The notes under the pieces: generated by a model | Seen by the model: only the letters and a program-made list of their open reading frames with translations | The model's database searches: none | What the model was told of the DNA's origin: nothing | In this document: positions 59,922 to 64,000 of the stretch, in pieces | How positions within the stretch are numbered: the stretch's first letter is position 1 | How the letters are laid out: each line of letters begins with the position of its first letter | Source of the DNA: Flavobacteriales bacterium UBA6693 | Lineage (GTDB): Bacteria; Bacteroidota; Bacteroidia; Flavobacteriales; Weeksellaceae | Assembly: GCA_002454815.1 (NCBI GenBank) | Contig: DKJL01000007.1 | Span: 229,877 to 293,876 of the forward strand | Length of the DNA stretch: 64,000 nucleotides | Direction: 5' to 3' | Translations under genes and position numbers: made by a program

Positions 59922-62124
59922 ATTTTATCCCCAATATGACCAAATGGACTGTGGTCCAGCCTGTTTGGCAATGATAACATCTCATTATGGTATAGAGTAT
60001 GGTCTACAATATTTGAGAGACAATAGTTTTATTACTAGGGATGGAGTATCATTATTGGGTATAAGTGAAGCTTCAGAAAAAATTGGTCTTGATAGTTTTG
60101 CACTAAAAATGTCAATAGAAAATATTAAAAAAGATGTTTTACCTGCAATTTTGCATTGGAATCAAAACCATTTTGTAGTACTGTACGATATTTCAAATAG
60201 TTTAATTTCAAAAGAAAAAAAATATAGAATAGCGGATCCAGCTCACGGATTTATTTCATTATCAGAAGAAAAGTTTAAAAAATCATGGTATTCTGATTCG
60301 GAGAATGAAAAAGGAATTGCATTGATATTAAAGCCTACTGAAGAGTTTTTCAAAAAAAAACCTCCTATAATTGAAGAATTGTCGGTTAAATATTTGATTA
60401 AATATTTGAAGCCCCACAAGATAAAAATGGTACAAATGTTTTTCTTATTGATGCTTGGAACAGTATTAACTTTAATATTTCCAATCTTAACTCAAAGACT
60501 TATTGATGATGGTGTTTTAAAAAAAAATTTATCACTAATAACATACATCTTACTTGCACAACTGTCTTTTTTCTTTGGCAACATTGTTATCAATATTTTC
60601 CGCAACTGGATAATGCTTATTGTAGGAACAAAAATTAATATCCAGATCATTTCAGATTTTCTTAAAAAACTCTTAAGGCTTCCAATAAAATTTTTTGAGA
60701 CAAAATTAATTGGAGATTTTAACCAACGTATTCAAGATCATGAAAGGATAGAAAATTTTCTAACTTCACAGAGTCTAGTTACTTTTTTTTCTATAGTTAG
60801 TTTTTCAGTATTTTTTGGAGTTCTTTGGTATTATAATTTTTTTGTCCTTGCTGTTTATACACTTCTGACAATTGCTTCAGTTATGTGGTCATTATACTGG
60901 CTTAAAAAGCGTAAAATTCTTGATTACTATCATTTTTTACAAAGAAGTGCCAATCAAGACTCAATATATGAGATTATTAGCGGTGTTTCAGAAATGAAGC
61001 TCAATCAATTTGAAGATTTTAAGCGTCAAGAATGGGAGCAAATCCAGCAAAAGCTTTTTAAAATCAATATTCGCATTCTCAAATTGGATCAAATCCAACT
61101 CTCTGGATTTGAATTCATTAATCAGCTCAAAAACATTATTGTGACTTTTCTCTCTGCCTATTTTGTAATAAAAGGAAATATGACGTTGGGGGCACTTTTA
61201 AGTGTATCATACATCATTGGTCAGATGAATTCTCCTGTTAGCCAACTCATTAACTTTTTTAGATCATTACAGGATGCAAAATTGAGTTTAGCACGACTAA
61301 ACGAAGTGCAACATAATCCTGAAGAAGAACACGAAAATCAAGTACCGCTACTTAGCAAAAAATATACAGAAAATAATGGAATAGAGAAAGGAATTTATTT
61401 TAAGAATGTTTCTTTTCAATATGAAGGACCTCAATCTCCGTGTGTTTTAAAAGGTATCAATTTATTTATTCCGGAAGGAAAAATTACTGCTATTGTTGGA
61501 GCTAGCGGCAGCGGTAAAACCACGTTGATAAAAATGCTTTTGAAATTCTATGAACCAATAGAAGGTAAGATAAAATTTAATCATCTCAATATAAATGAAG
61601 TTTCTCCAACAGATCTTAGAAAGAATTGCGGTGTAGTAATGCAGGACGGCTTTATTTTTTCAGATACAATTGAGAGAAACATTGCAACAAGCGATGAAAA
61701 TATTAACTATGAAAAACTAAATAAAGCATTAGATACTGCAAATATTAAGTCCTTCGTTGAAGAACTTCCTTTAGGATTAAATACAAAAATTGGAGCTTCA
61801 GGAAATGGCATTTCAGGAGGACAAAAACAAAGAATTCTTATCGCAAGGGCAGTTTATAAAAATCCTCACTTCATTTTATTTGATGAAGCTACCTCTGCCT
61901 TGGATGCAGAAAATGAAAAGATAATACATGATAACCTGCAATCTTTCTTTAAAGGAAAAACAGTGATAATAGTGGCACACAGACTTTCAACCGTTAAAAA
62001 TGCAGACCAAATTATTGTTCTTAAAAATGGTGAAATTGTGGAACAGGGTAATCACCACGAACTGGTAAGCAAAAAGGCAGATTATTTTAATCTGGTTAAA
62101 AATCAATTGGAACTAGGAAATTAA
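59914..62124 (+). CDS. Peptidase-containing ABC transporter (C39, PCAT)
   Basis: This 736-aa exporter cuts the leader from double-glycine peptides and moves the core across the inner membrane. The C39 domain (residues 1-140) has oxyanion Gln7, catalytic Cys13 in M-D-C-G-P-A-C, His86 in N-Q-N-H-F and Asp108 in A-D-P-A-H-G, all intact. The membrane domain has six helices (about 170-440). The ATPase has G-A-S-G-S-G-K-T-T near 529, signature I-S-G-G-Q near 632 and I-L-F-D-E-A-T near 653. No HlyD-type periplasmic partner is encoded nearby. Confidence 0.95.
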   Translation: MLKFYPQYDQMDCGPACLAMITSHYGIEYGLQYLRDNSFITRDGVSLLGISEASEKIGLDSFALKMSIENIKKDVLPAILHWNQNHFVVLYDISNSLISKEKKYRIADPAHGFISLSEEKFKKSWYSDSENEKGIALILKPTEEFFKKKPPIIEELSVKYLIKYLKPHKIKMVQMFFLLMLGTVLTLIFPILTQRLIDDGVLKKNLSLITYILLAQLSFFFGNIVINIFRNWIMLIVGTKINIQIISDFLKKLLRLPIKFFETKLIGDFNQRIQDHERIENFLTSQSLVTFFSIVSFSVFFGVLWYYNFFVLAVYTLLTIASVMWSLYWLKKRKILDYYHFLQRSANQDSIYEIISGVSEMKLNQFEDFKRQEWEQIQQKLFKINIRILKLDQIQLSGFEFINQLKNIIVTFLSAYFVIKGNMTLGALLSVSYIIGQMNSPVSQLINFFRSLQDAKLSLARLNEVQHNPEEEHENQVPLLSKKYTENNGIEKGIYFKNVSFQYEGPQSPCVLKGINLFIPEGKITAIVGASGSGKTTLIKMLLKFYEPIEGKIKFNHLNINEVSPTDLRKNCGVVMQDGFIFSDTIERNIATSDENINYEKLNKALDTANIKSFVEELPLGLNTKIGASGNGISGGQKQRILIARAVYKNPHFILFDEATSALDAENEKIIHDNLQSFFKGKTVIIVAHRLSTVKNADQIIVLKNGEIVEQGNHHELVSKKADYFNLVKNQLELGN

Positions 62125-62242
62125 AATTTTATAAATAAGATTTATGATATTTTCATACAGATACCAATAAGGAAAAAATATAAAGAAAGTTACATACCGG
62201 TAAAACTAAAAATATATCAGAGATTAAGGACGTTTTACAGGA

Positions 62243-62338
62243 ATGTTGATTAATAATTATAGTGAATATTTTGAATATGTATCAACAACATCCAAACCAC
62301 AAAAGGATATTGATATTATTGATACATTTGATAATTAA
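62243..62338 (+). CDS. Possible 31-aa open frame before kwaA
   Basis: A short frame starts M-L-I-N-N-Y-S-E-Y-F and ends F-D-N, stopping 10 bases before the kwaA ATG. It is acidic, and looks more like a small regulator or a gene remnant than a normal protein. There is no independent support, so the call is weak. Confidence 0.2.
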   Translation: MLINNYSEYFEYVSTTSKPQKDIDIIDTFDN

Positions 62339-62347
62339 TAATTAAAT

Positions 62348-62908
62348 ATGTTTCTGAAAATTCAATTTTATATTTTATCTCTTTGGCTTTTGTTTTTTCT
62401 TTTTTTTATTGTAAATCTAGATATTTCATTTTGTTATGAAGACTGCGAATTTGTTGGATTTAGGAACTTGTTCTTAAATAATATAATTTCGGTAGTATGT
62501 CTGTTTTTTGTTCTTATTGGAGCCTTAATATATTTTAATTTCAAATACATTGTAGAGGGAAATAAATCTTTGCCTGAAAAGATTGTCGATATTGAGAATA
62601 TTAATTGGGAACACCTAACATTTTTAGTTACCTATATAGTCCCTTTGCTATCTTTTAATATTTCAGAAAGCAAAAACATATTACTTATAACATTAATTCT
62701 AATTATAATTGGAATAATATATATCAAGACAAATATGTTTTACACAAATCCAACACTAGCATTACTTGGTTACCAAATTTATAAAGTAAATACAACAAAC
62801 AAAGAGAAAATTATAGTTATAACGCGGAGTCTTCTAACTAAAGAGGATTGGATTGCCTACAAGTCTTTGGGTGAAGGAATTTATTTTGCAAATAAGATTC
62901 AAAAATGA
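62348..62908 (+). CDS. kwaA: Kiwa anti-phage system membrane protein KwaA
   Basis: This 186-aa membrane protein has four predicted helices (about residues 7-24, 45-64, 88-103, 109-127) and a cytoplasmic tail. The segment F-L-V-T-Y-I-V-P-L-L-S and then N-P-T-L-A-L-L-G-Y-Q-I-Y-K-V match my memory of KwaA, the membrane sensor of the Kiwa system, which forms complexes with KwaB against phage attack. Its stop overlaps the kwaB ATG (ATGA), the standard gene order. The name rests on pattern and context, since no search was run. Confidence 0.8.
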   Translation: MFLKIQFYILSLWLLFFLFFIVNLDISFCYEDCEFVGFRNLFLNNIISVVCLFFVLIGALIYFNFKYIVEGNKSLPEKIVDIENINWEHLTFLVTYIVPLLSFNISESKNILLITLILIIIGIIYIKTNMFYTNPTLALLGYQIYKVNTTNKEKIIVITRSLLTKEDWIAYKSLGEGIYFANKIQK

Positions 62909-63861
62909 ACATAGGAGAATTAAGAGGTTTATTAGACGTGATAAACAGAGAAGAGCCTGTTGGAGTACAGGTACACGTCGTTGTAAAACATGAAAATGAC
63001 CAAGAAACAATTCTGAAAGCAGACGTTTCAGAGGAATTAGCGGAAGAACTTAAAAATATTTTTATTAGAACGATTAATGAGCGATTTTTCAATGATGATG
63101 ATTTAGTTTTATCTAATATTTCTGAAGCTAACGAACTTATTGATTCTGCGTTTTATTATGATATAAATGAATTTCCTGATAAATTGGAAATTGTTAGGGC
63201 TTTCGATCCTTGGGAAAATTATAGTGAATTTTCATTCAGGAATGATGATATAGCAGATATTAAAGCAATATTAATAACGCTTGGAAATCAAAATTCTTAT
63301 TTCACTATTTTTAAACATATATATCCGATAACAATTTTGAAGCAAGATAGAGTTATAAGAATTTTTCCAGCAAGTCATAGATTTGAAAAGTTTAATGATA
63401 CTATTTTACAAATAAATGAAGCCATTGATTTTATTTATGCTGAAAATAGTTTAATAGTGAACAATTTGAGGACTTTAACAAATGCTTATGGATATAAAGA
63501 TATTATAAAAAACCAAGCTCGAAACAAAATAGAGATAATTCGTACTTTAGATTTAATTGAGAATCTGGATGAACTCCAAGCTTTTGTTGAGAATGTAAAA
63601 TATGCTAAAAGAATGTTGAAAATAAGTCCAAATTCACCAGTTATTAGTTTGGATAAGATGAGAATTATTAATTTTATTAGGAATCATCCCAAATTAGTGA
63701 ATAGAATTCGATTAAATGATTCAGGAGAGAGAATAATTTTAGATACCGATGTTTCGAAGGTTCATATGATAGGAATTTTAAATGATGATTTTTTAAAGTC
63801 AAATCTTACAGATATAGACTATGAAAGTGAGAGAAAAGAAGAATTACTAGAAGGTGAATAA
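62905..63861 (+). CDS. kwaB: Kiwa anti-phage system effector KwaB (DUF4868)
   Basis: This 318-aa protein matches DUF4868: I-K-A-I-L-I-T-L-G-N-Q-N-S-Y-F-T-I-F-K, then I-L-K-Q-D-R-V-I-R-I-F, a central N-L-R-T-L-T-N-A-Y-G-Y-K-D-I, and a C-terminal A-K-R-M-L-K-I-S-P-N-S-P-V and I-I-N-F-I-R-N-H-P-K-L. KwaB is known as a DNA-binding effector that, with membrane KwaA, blocks phage DNA replication and transcription. Length fits the family (about 310). It is the second gene of a coupled pair, starting within the kwaA stop codon. Confidence 0.83.
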   Translation: MNIGELRGLLDVINREEPVGVQVHVVVKHENDQETILKADVSEELAEELKNIFIRTINERFFNDDDLVLSNISEANELIDSAFYYDINEFPDKLEIVRAFDPWENYSEFSFRNDDIADIKAILITLGNQNSYFTIFKHIYPITILKQDRVIRIFPASHRFEKFNDTILQINEAIDFIYAENSLIVNNLRTLTNAYGYKDIIKNQARNKIEIIRTLDLIENLDELQAFVENVKYAKRMLKISPNSPVISLDKMRIINFIRNHPKLVNRIRLNDSGERIILDTDVSKVHMIGILNDDFLKSNLTDIDYESERKEELLEGE

Positions 63862-64000
63862 CTTTCCATTTTTTTATTTAGTAGGATATAAAATTATAAT
63901 TGGAGATAGCTGTCCTAATTTATAAATCACGACCTATAAGGTTTTAGATTACGAAATTTCAATAATATTTTTGCTTTGCTTGTAAGCTCCCCCGAAAACA
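63862..64000. other. Window end, no gene seen
   Basis: The 139 bases after kwaB hold the fourth 16-mer motif and otherwise AT-rich sequence with no frame of note. Confidence 0.4.
63912..63927 (+). promoter_or_regulatory. Island 16-mer motif, copy 4 (consensus form)
   Basis: GTCCTAATTTATAAAT, the full consensus, lies 51 bases past the kwaB stop. By analogy with the other copies a small gene should start about 137-158 bases further on, beyond the window. Confidence 0.45.

Overview
The window looks like a chromosome segment of a Bacteroidota bacterium of class Flavobacteriia, most likely in the Chryseobacterium/Kaistella group of Weeksellaceae. The grounds are a fused SecDF, TAnnTTTG-type promoter boxes, GLPGLI proteins, SusC/CirA-like barrel proteins with Bacteroidota-type plugs, a DUF5683 protein, a 550-residue signal peptidase I and an IntDOT-like integrase. 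The genus is inference; no 16S gene is present.

Bases 1 to about 44,700 are ordinary core chromosome. In order they hold: a META-domain fragment and an SDR oxidoreductase; secDF, an MFS exporter, a Tat subunit, a PAP2 phosphatase and polA; a surface-glycan cluster (two glycosyltransferase-like genes and a Wzx-type flippase); a small accessory patch (about 13.4-15.7 kb) with a nuclease-like gene and a frameshifted secreted protein; a DUF2461 gene and a DbpA-type RNA helicase; a DUF47-PiT phosphate pair; polyprenyl synthase, GSCFA, TatD and an RhlE-type helicase; an antiporter-DUF389 pair; the hpt-adk-obgE operon; purA and a TonB-like gene; a parA-parB-DUF5683-dapB-lepB-wbqC-subtilase run; lipoproteins; a UbiA-type prenyltransferase with a HAD phosphatase; cysteine desulfurase and thioredoxin. 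Many transcription units end in clear hairpin plus T-run terminators.

Two tandem identical tRNA-Asp genes (44,485-44,664) are followed by a tyrosine recombinase and a visibly AT-richer accessory region that runs to the window end, so this is probably a tRNA-adjacent genomic island. It holds three modules that each start with a small secreted peptide gene: (i) 96-aa peptide, GLPGLI protein, TonB-receptor-like barrel; (ii) 61-aa peptide, GLPGLI protein, MauE-like membrane protein, 331-aa anchored protein; (iii) 73-aa lipopeptide and a second barrel protein. A shared 16-base motif lies about 140-158 bases before each small gene, and a perfect fourth copy lies near the window end. A TPR/AraC regulator gene and a decayed partial copy of it, carrying a premature stop, sit among the modules.

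The most interesting locus is 58,052-62,124. It holds a 62-aa double-glycine precursor whose predicted core is 15 consecutive glutamines plus a proline-rich tail, a small secreted protein, a JmjC/cupin-type Fe(II) oxygenase gene split by an apparent one-base frameshift, and a C39-peptidase ABC exporter with its catalytic triad intact. This looks like a modified-peptide (RiPP-like) maturation and export system. Directly downstream are two genes that match KwaA and KwaB of the Kiwa anti-phage system. All functional statements rest on reading motifs by eye; no database search was run.
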